A stretch of 64,000 nucleotides of DNA from Inquilinus sp. Marseille-Q2685 (GTDB taxonomy: Bacteria; Pseudomonadota; Alphaproteobacteria; DSM-16000; Inquilinaceae). How positions within the stretch are numbered: the stretch's first letter is position 1; each line of letters begins with the position of its first letter. The notes under the pieces were generated by a model. The model was not told the DNA's origin, searched no databases, and was given only the letters and a program-made list of their open reading frames with translations. A program made the position numbers and the translations under genes. The stretch is from contig NZ_CAKAKL010000002.1 in the NCBI RefSeq assembly GCF_916619195.1, forward strand, positions 62,001 to 126,000, given 5' to 3'. Below, in pieces: positions 1-8,758 of this stretch.

Positions 1-1260
1 CCTGAGGCGTTTCGAAGCACAATCTATGGAACGAGATTCGTTCCCATGTCCGGTCTGCGTGATCGCTTCCGGAATCTCGTGTCATGGGATGCTCTGAATT
101 CTATCCTCGAGACGCATCTGCTCGAGCCGCCGCGATTCAGACTGGTTAAGGACGGTGTGGTGTCCGATCCCCGGACGACTCCCGACCACCTCCACGAGCG
201 ACGTGGCGAGCGCATGCCGTGGCTCGATCCTGCCGAACTCCAGCGGCAGCTGCGGGAGGGTGCCACCATTGCTGTCAATGGGATGGACGAGATGCATCCC
301 CCGGTCCGCGCTCTGTGCGAGGATCTCACCCGAAACCTGAAATGTCACTTCCAGGCGAACCTCTTCGCGTCATTTGGATCCTCTGCAAGCTTCGGTGCGC
401 ACTGGGACGGACATGACGTCTTCATTGTGCAGGTCGCGGGCCGCAAACACTGGACCCTGTTCGGCCCCAACTCTTCGCACGGCGACCGCTGTCCTGAAGA
501 GGTTGCATGGGATGGCCTCCTTGAGAGCGGCGATGTCCTATACATGCCCCGCGGGACATGGCACGACGTCCGCGCCGTTAACGAGCCCTCGCTTCACCTG
601 ACGATCGGCGGCATTAACAGGACAGGCGCGCACTTCATGGATTGGCTGATCCGGCAAGTCCGCGATGAACCGCTGTTTCGCCAGGATCTGCCACGATTCC
701 AGTCTGTTGAGATGCGGAGGGCGCATGTAGAGGCGCTCGCCAGCACCGTGCTTGCCCGGGTTACCCTTGCTGGTCTCGATCAGTTTCTGCGCGACCAAGT
801 GGCACGGATTCCGCAGCGGACATACCTATCAATGCCAGACCTCGCGCGGACCGATCGAGCCTCTCTGCCAGACAATTCGAAGATCCGATTGAGCGGTCCA
901 GCCCTCCCTGATGTGATCGATGAGCACCCGAACGGTGTGGATGTGCAGCGCGCCGGCGCTCGGCGCAGATACCCATACTGGATGATCCCAGTCCTCAGGC
1001 TCCTGTGGGACGGTAAGGTCCATTCTGTTCGGAATTTGCTGAGCGCTGCCGTCGAAGCTCCATCGCTCGAACTCGCCCGAGAAGGCATTAGGATTCTACT
1101 CGACGATGGTATTGCGCATCTGATCCGATCTGGTACGTCGTTGGAGCCGACAGCGTCGCTAGTCGAGGGCTCCAGTGGAGACGCCAGAGCAAATTCGTTG
1201 AACGTGGAATTGGACGGGGGATGGAACGAACCCGCTGGTGGGGGATTTGGGAGACGGTGA
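1..1260 (+). CDS. JmjC/cupin_4-type oxygenase, 5' end outside window
   Basis: The reading frame is open from base 1. The 15 codons before the first ATG (position 46) read like the usual start of cupin_4 proteins, so the true start probably lies upstream and this entry is partial. Counting from that ATG, the jelly-roll iron site is visible as H119-x-D121 followed by H163 (in PRGTWHDV). This fits Fe(II)/2-oxoglutarate JmjC/RoxA-like hydroxylases, which modify proteins or peptides. The roughly 200 residues after the cupin core are variable and end in a Gly-rich tail. The substrate cannot be told from the sequence. The next feature on this strand is an unrelated IS. Confidence 0.75.
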   Translation, partial: PEAFRSTIYGTRFVPMSGLRDRFRNLVSWDALNSILETHLLEPPRFRLVKDGVVSDPRTTPDHLHERRGERMPWLDPAELQRQLREGATIAVNGMDEMHPPVRALCEDLTRNLKCHFQANLFASFGSSASFGAHWDGHDVFIVQVAGRKHWTLFGPNSSHGDRCPEEVAWDGLLESGDVLYMPRGTWHDVRAVNEPSLHLTIGGINRTGAHFMDWLIRQVRDEPLFRQDLPRFQSVEMRRAHVEALASTVLARVTLAGLDQFLRDQVARIPQRTYLSMPDLARTDRASLPDNSKIRLSGPALPDVIDEHPNGVDVQRAGARRRYPYWMIPVLRLLWDGKVHSVRNLLSAAVEAPSLELAREGIRILLDDGIAHLIRSGTSLEPTASLVEGSSGDARANSLNVELDGGWNEPAGGGFGRR

Positions 1261-1520
1261 AGGCGGAGTCTCTTGCCTGGGACGATGGTGGTTGAGAGCC
1301 GCCCCATCACCAGACAGGAGCCCCCGATGGCCCGAGTTGAAAGGCCCGAGTCCGCTTGGTCGAGCTGGCTTGCTGAGCGCGAGCTGTAGGTCGGCTGGAC
1401 GACTGCGAGGCTTTCTTGGCCGTAGGCTCAGACGGCGATAGCCAGCCTGTAGGGGTATCGGTGGTATCCTGTCCCCGCAACCACCTTTGTTATAACTCGA
1501 TCCACATCGAGGTCTGACAC
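1261..1520. other. Intergenic stretch, possible 20-codon ORF
   Basis: No recognisable gene. A 20-codon ORF at 1327-1389 has a good AGGAG at 1316-1320 with 6-nt spacing. It could be a leader or the start of a lost gene. The stretch runs into the left arm of the terminator described next. Confidence 0.3.
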
Positions 1521-1538
1521 AAAGCCCCGCCCCATAAA

Positions 1539-3053
1539 CAGGCTGTGTGGAAAGCCGGGCCGATTGTTTAGAATGGCCGCCTCGGGAACGGGGCGGCCAT
1601 ATTCATGGGATACATCGTCGGGGAGGATCGGGCGCAGGCGTCGTTTCTGCCGGCTCGGCTGGAGGATTATGTTGCGGCCGATGCGGCGGTTCGGGTGATC
1701 GACGCGTTCGCTGATGGATTGGACCTGTCGGTTCTGGGGTTCGGCCGGTCGGTGCCTGCGGCGACGGGGCGGCCCGGCTACGATCCGCGTGATCTCCTGA
1801 GGCTCTATGTCTGGGGCTATTTCAACGAGGTGCGTTCGTCGCGGCGGCTGGAGCGGGCCTGCTGTCGCGACGTCGAGGCGATGTGGCTGATGCGTCGGCT
1901 TGCACCTGACTTCAAGACGATCGCCGATTTCCGGCGCGACAACGGAGCGGCGATCGTCGGTGCCTGCCGGGCGTTCGTGCTGCTGTGCCGGGACGCGGGG
2001 TTGTTCTCGGCGCGTCTGGTCGCGCTGGACGGCTCGAAGTTCCGTGCGGCGGCCAGTGCGAGAAAGGTCGTCGGCCGCGGGGAGATCGCGAAGGAAGCCG
2101 CCTGTCTCGACGCTCAGATCGCTGTCTATCTCGCTGGACTGGACAAGGCGGATGCAGCCGAGCCCGGCGATGCGCCGGAAGCTGTCGAGACCGCGCTTGC
2201 CGCCCTTCGCACCCGTCGCAGCGAACTGGATCGGCTGGCGGCGAGGCTCGACGACGAAGGTCGCGCGACCCTCGTGGACGGCGAGGAGGACGCCCGCCCG
2301 ATGGGGCTGGGCCATGGTCCCAAGCCGCCGTCCTATAACGTGCAGACCGCCGTCGATACCGACACCGGCCTGATCGTTCATCACGACGTGACTGACGAAC
2401 CGACCGATCGGCGCCAGTTGTACCCGATGGCCAGCGCCACGAAGCAGAACCTCGGCCTCGATGCGATGACAGTGGTGGCCGACAAGGGCTTCGACAACGG
2501 TGAGCATGCCAGCGCCTGCGAGCGGGACGGGATCGTCGCCTGTGTGCCGTCCCAACGGTCGGTCAACAACCAGGGCGACGGCATGCTGTTCGACCGCACC
2601 GCCTTCATCTACAAGCCCGAGACTGACACGCTCGTCTGCCCGGCGGGGCGCACGCTCGTCCGCAAGCAGCTTCACCGCAAGAAGCGCAACGTCACCTATA
2701 TCTCGCCGGACTGTTCCGGCTGTACGCTGAAGGCGCGCTGCACCGCCGCCGAGCGACGCCTGGTCAAGCGCCATCTCGACGACGACGCCCTCAACCGCAT
2801 GGCCGCTCGCGCCACGCCCGAGATGATGCGGGCCCGGCGCTGCGCCGTCGAGCATCCCTTCGGAACCATCAAGAGGATGATGGCCGGCGGGCGGTTCCTC
2901 ACCCGGGGCCTCGACGGAACCCGGACCGAGATGGCCCTATCCGTCCTCGCCTACAACATCCTCCGCGCCATCCACATCGCCAAGCCAGCGGCCCTCTGAA
3001 ACAAAAAGGAGGCCCCGGTGAAACCAGGGCCTCCAACCGTTTCCACACAGCCT
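1539..3053 (+). mobile_element. IS1182-family insertion sequence, apparently intact
   Basis: Perfect 14-bp terminal inverted repeats AGGCTGTGTGGAAA lie at 1540-1553 and, inverted, at 3040-3053. They flank one full transposase ORF. The 8-bp direct repeat CCCATAAA (1531-1538 and 3054-3061) is the target duplication; the exact boundary is uncertain by one base. Intact ends and intact transposase suggest a recent insertion. Confidence 0.88.
1605..2999 (+). CDS. IS1182-family DDE transposase
   Basis: 464 residues, the usual length for the family. The N-terminal part is DUF772-like (dimerisation/DNA-binding). The catalytic region includes ALDGSKFRA and VADKGFDNG blocks with acidic residues. A Cys cluster follows (CPAG...CSGC...C) and then a C-terminal helical block containing VEHPFGTIKR with the conserved Glu, typical of IS4/IS5/IS1182 DDE enzymes. 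It catalyses cut-and-paste transposition of the flanking element. The ATG at 1605 lies 51 bp inside the left repeat and no frame disruption is seen. Confidence 0.93.
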   Translation: MGYIVGEDRAQASFLPARLEDYVAADAAVRVIDAFADGLDLSVLGFGRSVPAATGRPGYDPRDLLRLYVWGYFNEVRSSRRLERACCRDVEAMWLMRRLAPDFKTIADFRRDNGAAIVGACRAFVLLCRDAGLFSARLVALDGSKFRAAASARKVVGRGEIAKEAACLDAQIAVYLAGLDKADAAEPGDAPEAVETALAALRTRRSELDRLAARLDDEGRATLVDGEEDARPMGLGHGPKPPSYNVQTAVDTDTGLIVHHDVTDEPTDRRQLYPMASATKQNLGLDAMTVVADKGFDNGEHASACERDGIVACVPSQRSVNNQGDGMLFDRTAFIYKPETDTLVCPAGRTLVRKQLHRKKRNVTYISPDCSGCTLKARCTAAERRLVKRHLDDDALNRMAARATPEMMRARRCAVEHPFGTIKRMMAGGRFLTRGLDGTRTEMALSVLAYNILRAIHIAKPAAL

Positions 3054-3072
3054 CCCATAAAGGCGGGGCTTT

Positions 3073-3506
3073 CCGCTTTCTGCCGAGCTTTCAGAGGTAA
3101 GGCTAAGCCTGGTCCGAGCGCGGAGGCCAGTACCGGAGTAGCGCACGTCGCACGCCCTACCACACCTTCGCCGCCGGAAGGTCGGGCCAGGTCGGCTGGT
3201 GCCTTCGTGGTTGCCCAACGGTAGTTCCTGCCGCGATGAGAAAGCTTGGGCCGGGGCTCAACGACCGCAAGCAAGTGAGCAAAGCCAATCGTCGCCAGCG
3301 TCAGAAGATTTGCAGCCACTTGAGATCTCTACAGGCGATGCCGAACAGCGGCGTGGTTTCCGCCATGCCGAATGCGAGCGTATGCGATGTGATTGTACTG
3401 TTTGCCGCCGTCGGTGAAGCTCAGAAGGCTGTGGAGGCCATCTCTCCGCTGATCTCCGAGCGAGCTGCAGCGTCGCTCTTTGACGTGAGCGTGCCGGCCG
3501 ATCTTC
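3073..3506. other. Intergenic stretch without a supported gene
   Basis: A 103-codon plus-strand frame (3236-3547) overlaps the 3' end of the MBL gene on the other strand. It has no recognisable domain and no convincing ribosome site, so I do not call it. Nothing else stands out. Confidence 0.4.
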
Positions 3507-4505
3507 TCAGGCACGCAGGCGGAAATACGCCAGCGCCGGCGGGATGAACTCGGGATTCTCCCATGTCGGATACCGCGCGCGGATGAGCGGCCGGAGATCC
3601 CTGTTCTGCTGACCGGTCTGGGCGAGGATGTTGCTGACCGCCTTGAAGTAGCCGAGCACGGCTTCTGGAATCTCCGTGCCGCCGAGGTTGCCGTGTCCGG
3701 GCACGATGAGGCGAGGCTGCAGCCGCAATATGCCGTTCAGGGCAACCTCCCACTTCGCGACGTCGATGTCGTCGGCGCCGATCATGGGCGGAAAGAACGG
3801 CACGATCGGAAACATGCGTTCCTCGAGGAGGTCGCCGGCGAAGAGGATGCGCTCCTGTGGCAAGAACACGATCTGGTCGCCTGGAGAATGCGCGGTCCCC
3901 CATGTCCGCAGCCGGACCTCTCGGCCACCGAGATCGAACGCAGCCTCAGACCCGTCATAGGTTTCGTGCGGCGGCGTCAGTTCTATGCCGTCGAGCAGAT
4001 GCCTGTGCGCGGGTGGAAGGACGCTCGCGCTGAACCCATCGAGCATGCCATTGCCCGAGCGCATGAGGTAGTCGCGCTGAGCCGCGTTGTAGTAGATGTG
4101 GGCATCGTTTCGGAACACCTGAGCGCCGAAGCCATGTTCGGGATGGGCGTGTGTGACGGTGAGAATGATCCGCCGGCCTGGCGCGAGCTCGCGCGTCAGC
4201 CGAAGGACGTTCTCGGCGCTGTCGATGCCCAGACCACAGTCCACGACCAGCGCGGCCTGCGTGCCGACAACGATGCCGATATTGGGCACCAGCGGGATCC
4301 GCTTGTCCGGCAGGATGAAAACTCCCGGCGCCATCTCGGCTGGGAAGCGGGCATCGACGGTCGGCATAGGCCGTGCGGTCAAGAGGGGATCCGCTTTCTG
4401 TTCCTGTGCTGCGGCCTCAATGGGCAGCGCCCCGACCAGTCCGGCCAAGATTGGCAGTTTCAGCAGCTTCCGTCTGTCGGCGCTGGTGATGTCCTCGATT
4501 TCCAT
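3507..4505 (-). CDS. Exported MBL-fold metallo-hydrolase
   Basis: 332 residues. The N-terminus carries a twin-arginine-type signal (ADRRKLLK followed by a hydrophobic run ending IEAAAQE), so a periplasmic location is likely. The zinc-site pattern of the metallo-beta-lactamase fold is present: THAHPEHG, a later His (GTAHSPGD), an Asp (FAGDLLEE) and PGHG. The usual Asp of HxHxDH is Glu here (HAHPEH), which may affect the second metal. The sequence does not look like a true class B beta-lactamase; it resembles SoxH/quinoprotein-relay-type or generic hydrolases. It is last in a minus-strand run with the quinone oxidoreductase and SnoaL genes, 122 nt downstream of the former. Confidence 0.8.
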   Translation of the reverse strand: MEIEDITSADRRKLLKLPILAGLVGALPIEAAAQEQKADPLLTARPMPTVDARFPAEMAPGVFILPDKRIPLVPNIGIVVGTQAALVVDCGLGIDSAENVLRLTRELAPGRRIILTVTHAHPEHGFGAQVFRNDAHIYYNAAQRDYLMRSGNGMLDGFSASVLPPAHRHLLDGIELTPPHETYDGSEAAFDLGGREVRLRTWGTAHSPGDQIVFLPQERILFAGDLLEERMFPIVPFFPPMIGADDIDVAKWEVALNGILRLQPRLIVPGHGNLGGTEIPEAVLGYFKAVSNILAQTGQQNRDLRPLIRARYPTWENPEFIPPALAYFRLRA

Positions 4506-4627
4506 GGGACCTTTCCTCGCGGCTGGCGGTTCAGACGGCAGGCAACGTCACCGAGCCAAGGCTGCTCACAGGCAATATCGCGATTGAGCCGGCAGCCGGC
4601 GCGGGCGCCGGCTGCCTGTCAGGAGCA

Positions 4628-5551
4628 CTATCGGAGAGCGACGATGATCTTGCCGCGGGCGCGACCTGATGCCTGATGCTCAAAGGCTTGGTCGAAGCTG
4701 CGCAGTGTCGTCTTGCGATCGAGCAAGACCTTCATTCCATGCTTGTCCATCGCCTCGGTCACCCGCTGTAGCCGCCCGGCTTCTGAGGAGTGGAAGACGA
4801 ACGAGGCGGTGACATTGTGTGCCTTGGCAAGCGCTTCATCAGGCGGCGCAGAGGTTGCGAGCAGCACGCCGCCAGCGCGTAGCACGCCATAGGATCGCTG
4901 CTGGGTCTCCCCGCCGATCGTGTCGAGCACGACGTCGACGTCCGACACCTGCTGGGCGAAGTCCCTGGAGCGGTAGTCGACGCCCTTCTCGGCACCGAGC
5001 CGACGGACAATATCGAGACCGTCCCCCGATGCAGTGGCGATGACGCGGGCGCCAGCGTTGCGAGCGAACTGGATTGCGAAACTGCCGACACCGCCGGCGC
5101 CGGCGTGGATCAGCACGGTCTGGCCGCGCGTCAAGCTGGCCGTTTCGAACAGGCCCTGCCAAGCCGTCCCGGCCGCTGTCGGAATGCCAGCTGCCTCGTC
5201 GAGCAAGATGGTGGACGGTGGCTTCGCCAGATAGGCCGCAGGCACCACGGCATATTCGCCGAACGCGCCGCCCGCGGTCGGATCGGTGCGCGCGACGATC
5301 TTGTCGCCCGGCCTCCACTCCTCGACCTGTGGGCCGACCTGCTCGATCTCACCGGCGAGATCGGTGCCGAGCGTGTAGGGGAAGACCAGTGGAAAGAATT
5401 GGTGCATGTAGCCCCGCTGCAGCTTCACATCGAGCGGGTTGATGCTGGCGGCCGTGACGCGGACCAAGACCTCGCCGGCGCCGGGTGTTGGCACGGCGAT
5501 GTCTTCCAGCATTGGAACGGCATTGTAGCCGGTGATGCGGGCAGCTTTCAT
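4628..5551 (-). CDS. Zinc-free NADP-dependent quinone/alkenal oxidoreductase (MDR family)
   Basis: 307 residues from the ATG at 5551. A longer frame reaching 5713 would overlap the upstream gene and lacks family similarity. Medium-chain reductase features: N-terminal GroES-like region (MKAARI...PTPGAGEVLVRV...NPLDVKL), a TLGTDLAGEI block, and a Rossmann fold with HAGAGGVGSFAIQFA. The catalytic-zinc Cys/His ligands of alcohol dehydrogenases are absent, which fits quinone oxidoreductase/zeta-crystallin-like enzymes that reduce quinones or enones with NADPH. It starts 8 nt after the SnoaL gene stops, so the two are probably cotranscribed and under the adjacent LysR regulator. Confidence 0.88.
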   Translation of the reverse strand: MKAARITGYNAVPMLEDIAVPTPGAGEVLVRVTAASINPLDVKLQRGYMHQFFPLVFPYTLGTDLAGEIEQVGPQVEEWRPGDKIVARTDPTAGGAFGEYAVVPAAYLAKPPSTILLDEAAGIPTAAGTAWQGLFETASLTRGQTVLIHAGAGGVGSFAIQFARNAGARVIATASGDGLDIVRRLGAEKGVDYRSRDFAQQVSDVDVVLDTIGGETQQRSYGVLRAGGVLLATSAPPDEALAKAHNVTASFVFHSSEAGRLQRVTEAMDKHGMKVLLDRKTTLRSFDQAFEHQASGRARGKIIVALR

Positions 5552-5559
5552 CGGGCGGC

Positions 5560-6015
5560 CTACCGCGCGCCGGCCGGCCACGCGCCGACCTGGAAGAGCC
5601 ACCCGAACCAGTCTTCGAGATGCCAGGTGTGGGTCAGCTTGCCATCGGCGATGTGGTGGAATTCGTGCATCGGCATCTCGAACGGCTTGCCGGTCGGCGC
5701 GATGCCGAACCATTCGCCGGTGTGGGTACCGGAGATGCGGCCGCGCACAGCCGCACGGCCGGGGGCGCCGATGATCTCGAAAAGCGTGATCCTCACGTCC
5801 GGAAAGGCCGCCACGAACTCGCCGATCAGCGGCTTCATTCCATCCCGTCCCGGCTTCTGATGGGGTGCCAGCGGAGTGTCTTGCCAGTCTTCGGTGACGG
5901 CCGTGTCGAGAAGATCGGGATCGGCCTCGTTGAAGGCGCGGTAGAGCGTCTCGACCGCGCGGCGCTCCACTGGCGTCAGGCCGAACACCTTCGGCGGGGT
6001 GGCTGTGTCAATCAT
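5560..6015 (-). CDS. SnoaL-like (NTF2-fold) protein
   Basis: 151 residues spanning a full SnoaL/polyketide-cyclase-like NTF2 fold. It has the typical ALYRAFNEAD helix, a loop near GRDGMKPLI, and the strand pair GTHTGEWFGIAPTGK followed by MPMHEFHHIADGKLTHTWHLED. These proteins bind or isomerise small hydrophobic molecules, and no specific substrate can be assigned. It is the first gene of the minus-strand operon and is divergent from the LysR gene at 6107. Confidence 0.82.
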   Translation of the reverse strand: MIDTATPPKVFGLTPVERRAVETLYRAFNEADPDLLDTAVTEDWQDTPLAPHQKPGRDGMKPLIGEFVAAFPDVRITLFEIIGAPGRAAVRGRISGTHTGEWFGIAPTGKPFEMPMHEFHHIADGKLTHTWHLEDWFGWLFQVGAWPAGAR

Positions 6016-6106
6016 GCGGGCGTCCTATGCGGAAGGCGGATGCCCCAAAACTAGCCAATCGGGCTTACATGCTTGAAATCGATATGCGGTATACGCAACC
6101 ATCCAT
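6016..6106. promoter_or_regulatory. Divergent promoter/operator region of LysR and SnoaL operon
   Basis: A 91-nt gap separates two divergent start codons, the classic layout for a LysR regulator and its target. An imperfect dyad (TTG...ATA-TGCGG-TAT...CAA) lies at about 6074-6098 and is a candidate LysR binding site. Confidence 0.45.
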
Positions 6107-7036
6107 GTGATGGATTTATACGGCATAGATTTGAACCTGCTGGTCGCCTTCGACGCGCTGATGGCGGAGCGTAGTGTGACGCGGGCGGGAATACGGATCG
6201 GCCGCACACAGCCGGCCATGAGCGCCGCGCTGTCGCGCCTGCGCGCGCTGTTGCGTGATGAGCTATTCGTGCGCGGCCCGAACGGCTTGGAGCCGACGCC
6301 AAGGGCTCTCGATCTCGCCGAGCCGCTGGCGCACGCGCTTGCCGAGATTCAGCGCACGCTCGAATTCACCCAGGAGTTCACTCCGGCGACTTCCACGGCG
6401 TCGTTCAAGCTCGGGCTATCCGACCATCCGACATTCGTGCTGCTGCCGCAATTGTTGGTCGCGCTCAGGGGAGAAGCCCCGGGCCTCACGCTGAACATCC
6501 GCAACTTCACCAATCGCGACGACGCCATCGCCATGCTTGACGCGGGCGAAGCCGACATGACCATCGGTGTGCCTTCGAGCCCGGTCGGCCGGATTCTAAC
6601 GCGCCCGCTCTTCGAGGAGCGCTTCGTGAGCATCGTGCGCAAGGATCATCCGGCGGCCGACAGACCGCTGAACATGGAGACGTTCCTCTCCCTGTCGCAT
6701 CTGTTGGTATCCCCCGAGAATGAGAGGTCCGGCGTGGTCGACGCCGCGCTCGCCAAGCAGGGCCTGAAGCGACGGCTGTCTGTGACGCTTCCGTATATGT
6801 ATGCGGCGCCGCTGCTGATCGCGTCGTCCAACATGATCGCCACCTTGATGACAGGGGTGGTGACAGCTTCTGGCCAGGCCGACCGGCTCTGCGTGCTGCA
6901 GCCGCCGCTCGACCTCGATGCGGTCCAGTTCTCGTTATCCTGGCATCGCCGCAATGACGCACATCCGGGGCAGCGATGGTTCCGTGACTGCATTGCCGCG
7001 CTGTTTCCATCCGAGCCGGAGCGCCGTCCCGAGTGA
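6107..7036 (+). CDS. LysR-family transcriptional regulator
   Basis: 309 residues from a GTG at 6107; the ATG at 6110 is equally possible. The N-terminal winged helix-turn-helix (about residues 7-65, LNLLVAFDALMAERSVTRAG...QPAMSAALSRLRALL) is followed by a periplasmic-binding-protein-like effector domain (about 93-300). It resembles the NodD/LinR-like LysR subgroup (DLYGIDLNLL start). It likely controls the divergent SnoaL-oxidoreductase-MBL operon. Confidence 0.92.
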   Translation: MMDLYGIDLNLLVAFDALMAERSVTRAGIRIGRTQPAMSAALSRLRALLRDELFVRGPNGLEPTPRALDLAEPLAHALAEIQRTLEFTQEFTPATSTASFKLGLSDHPTFVLLPQLLVALRGEAPGLTLNIRNFTNRDDAIAMLDAGEADMTIGVPSSPVGRILTRPLFEERFVSIVRKDHPAADRPLNMETFLSLSHLLVSPENERSGVVDAALAKQGLKRRLSVTLPYMYAAPLLIASSNMIATLMTGVVTASGQADRLCVLQPPLDLDAVQFSLSWHRRNDAHPGQRWFRDCIAALFPSEPERRPE

Positions 7037-7514
7037 TCGGACCGGCACTGCTGGGGAAGGGCCTTACGGCAACTGCGTGGCGAGCCTTCTTGAGGCTAGA
7101 TGCCGCCGTCGAGGATCAGCCCGGCGGGCAGTCCGAGGAGTTCCTGGAACCACAGTCCGCGCGGCGAGATCATGCCCGTCGTCTGCTCGAAGTGGACGAC
7201 CGGGACGCTGCCGACGATGCCGGCTGCCGCGAAGGCGCCGACTGCGGCGCCCGCCATGGCGGCGATGCCGGTCGGGTCGCTTTGTGGGATGGATCCGCCC
7301 CGGCCCGACGGGGCGGCGATGCAGGCGAGGATCGCGTCGACATCGCCCGCGGTGATCTCCGCGAGATCGTCGGCAGGCGGATCGGCCAGGGCGCGGCCGG
7401 GCGGATCGCCGACACCAGGGCTTTGCGCCGGGTGGGTTCGCGGTTCGAGACCGTGACACTCCACCACGCCGAACTGCGATCGGTATGCTGGATGACGTGA
7501 AACCCTGGCACGGG

Positions 7515-7549
7515 CCCCCGGGGGCGCGTGGGGGGAACGCCCCCGGGGG
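7515..7549. repeat. 12-bp all-GC inverted repeat hairpin
   Basis: CCCCCGGGGGCG at 7515-7526 is the exact inverse of CGCCCCCGGGGG at 7538-7549, with an 11-nt loop. Each arm also contains a self-complementary CCCCCGGGGG. It lies in the gene-poor stretch after the LysR gene. Confidence 0.8.
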
Positions 7550-7889
7550 AGGCGCCACGTCGGCATGGAGAATTCGACGCAGCGCCTATTCAACGAAGTC
7601 AGAAAGCAGAGCGATGAGCCGCACCGTCATCCGCTGCCCGTCAGCCGGCTGTGGTTCGAGTATGACCACGACGGTCAGCAGCATCCTGCCGAGACTCGAA
7701 GCGGCAGGATACCGGCCGAGATCAGCTTCTCCCGCCAGGGGAGGCCTGCCGGCGCATGGCCAAGTGCCACCCGACCTCGAATCCGGTCGCGACCAGCGCC
7801 AGCGAGACGGAACTTGAATGGGACGAGTGATTGAACCGCGACCATAACCTCTCCGCCAAGCCTCACCATTGTCGTGACCGGATCGGAAA

Positions 7890-7983
7890 CTGATACGGGC
7901 CACACGGCCGGAGTGTTCGTTCGCGCAGCATGGGATCGCGCCGAACACTTTCGCATCGTGGCGCGTATCAGCGCGTGAGGGAT
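7890..7983 (+). repeat. Foldable intergenic element, copy A
   Basis: About 94 nt beginning CTGATACGGGCC and ending near GGCGCGTATCAG-CGCGTGAGGGAT. The ends form an outer stem. Inside, AGTGTTCG and CGAACACT form a second perfect 8-bp stem. Copy B (19353-19445) shares the length, the outer stem, the GGAGTGTTCGT block and the GTGAGGGAT tail. It ends 74 nt before the TTG start of the SH3 protein gene. It could be an RNA element, an operator array or a mobile palindrome. Confidence 0.65.
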
Positions 7984-8057
7984 GTGGCCCGCCATCCGAT
8001 CGGACTTGTGGCGGTCCGGGCTTCCTGCGGGTGTGGTTTCCTAACAAGGAGGTACTG

Positions 8058-8573
8058 TTGCCGAAGAGAATTCTTGCCGCGGTCTCGGGAGCGGTCCTGA
8101 CCGTCCTCGCCGTCGCGACCGCTCATGCCGCCAGTCAGGCTGTCGCCGTCGCCAACGTCAACATGCGAGCCGGGCCGGGAACCGCTTATCCCATGATCAC
8201 CACGGTGCCGGCCGGCGTACCGATGACCACCTACGGATGCCTCTCCGACTATTCCTGGTGCGACGTCTCGTGGGGCGCTAACCGAGGCTGGCTGGCTGCC
8301 GGCTATATTCAGGTCACCTATCAGGGCAGCCCAGTGATCGTCACCCCGGCGGCCGGCCCCCGCATCAGTCTGACGATCGTCAATTTCGACCACGCATACT
8401 GGCAGGCCCACTATGTCGGGCGGCCGTGGTACGGTCGATGGGGCGACTACCACCGCACGACGACGCAGCGGGCAGGCGGCGTCGTATGTGGATCGGAGGC
8501 TTGCCGCTACGGCACGGTCCGACGCGGTCCGCTCGGCACCACCACCCATCATGGCGTGATCGAGCGGGATTGA
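8058..8573 (+). CDS. Secreted bacterial SH3-domain protein
   Basis: 171 residues from a TTG at 8058. This start is preferred because AAGGAGG lies 5 nt upstream (8046-8052) and the product then begins directly with a signal peptide (PKRILAAVSGAVLTVLAV...AHAA). An upstream in-frame GTG at 8031 has no ribosome site. The mature part carries an SH3_4-like repeat (VANVNMRAGPGTAYPMITTVPAG...CLSDYSWCDVSWGANRGWLAAGYI, about residues 35-95), usually a peptidoglycan-binding module. The His/Tyr-rich tail is unassigned. A repeat element in its leader suggests shared regulation with the gene at 19492. Confidence 0.82.
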   Translation: MPKRILAAVSGAVLTVLAVATAHAASQAVAVANVNMRAGPGTAYPMITTVPAGVPMTTYGCLSDYSWCDVSWGANRGWLAAGYIQVTYQGSPVIVTPAAGPRISLTIVNFDHAYWQAHYVGRPWYGRWGDYHRTTTQRAGGVVCGSEACRYGTVRRGPLGTTTHHGVIERD

Positions 8574-8758
8574 GATGTCCGGTGCGTCGCCAAGCGTCCC
8601 GATCCGGCGGTGTGGCTTCCCGGGGCGGTCCTGCGGAAGCGTCATGAGCGGACAGTTCGCAGGCAAGACGCCTTCCACTGAGGCGACTGCACAGCGGGCC
8701 GAGAGTTGTTCGATTCAGGTCGTCGGCTGCCGTCTCTTCCAAACAGAGGCAGATCTGC

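Larger units (their letters stand above)
1521..3072. terminator. Rho-independent terminator hairpin interrupted by an IS
   Basis: AAAGCCCCGCC at 1521-1531 is perfectly complementary to GGCGGGGCTTT at 3062-3072. Both lie immediately outside the IS and its target duplication. Removing the IS restores an 11-bp stem with A-tract, GC core and T-tract around a 7-nt loop, a typical bidirectional intrinsic terminator. The insertion is in the loop, so the arms are now about 1.5 kb apart. Confidence 0.75.
7037..8057. other. About 1 kb without a confident gene
   Basis: Several frames are open on both strands here. The minus frame at 7096-7593 ends in a plausible hydrophobic stretch (about 7096-7360: GAAVGAFAAAGIVGS...GLWFQELLGLPAG) and could be a decayed secreted protein. 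A plus frame from 7614 encodes about 67 residues with a CPSAGC motif. Neither has a clear ribosome site or known domain. The region also holds a very GC-rich hairpin and a repeat element, listed separately. Confidence 0.3.

Noticed and set aside
3507-4505. MBL-fold gene as a class B carbapenemase
   Set aside because: The HxHxDH motif has Glu in place of Asp and the flanking blocks do not match class B enzymes; a generic exported hydrolase is safer.
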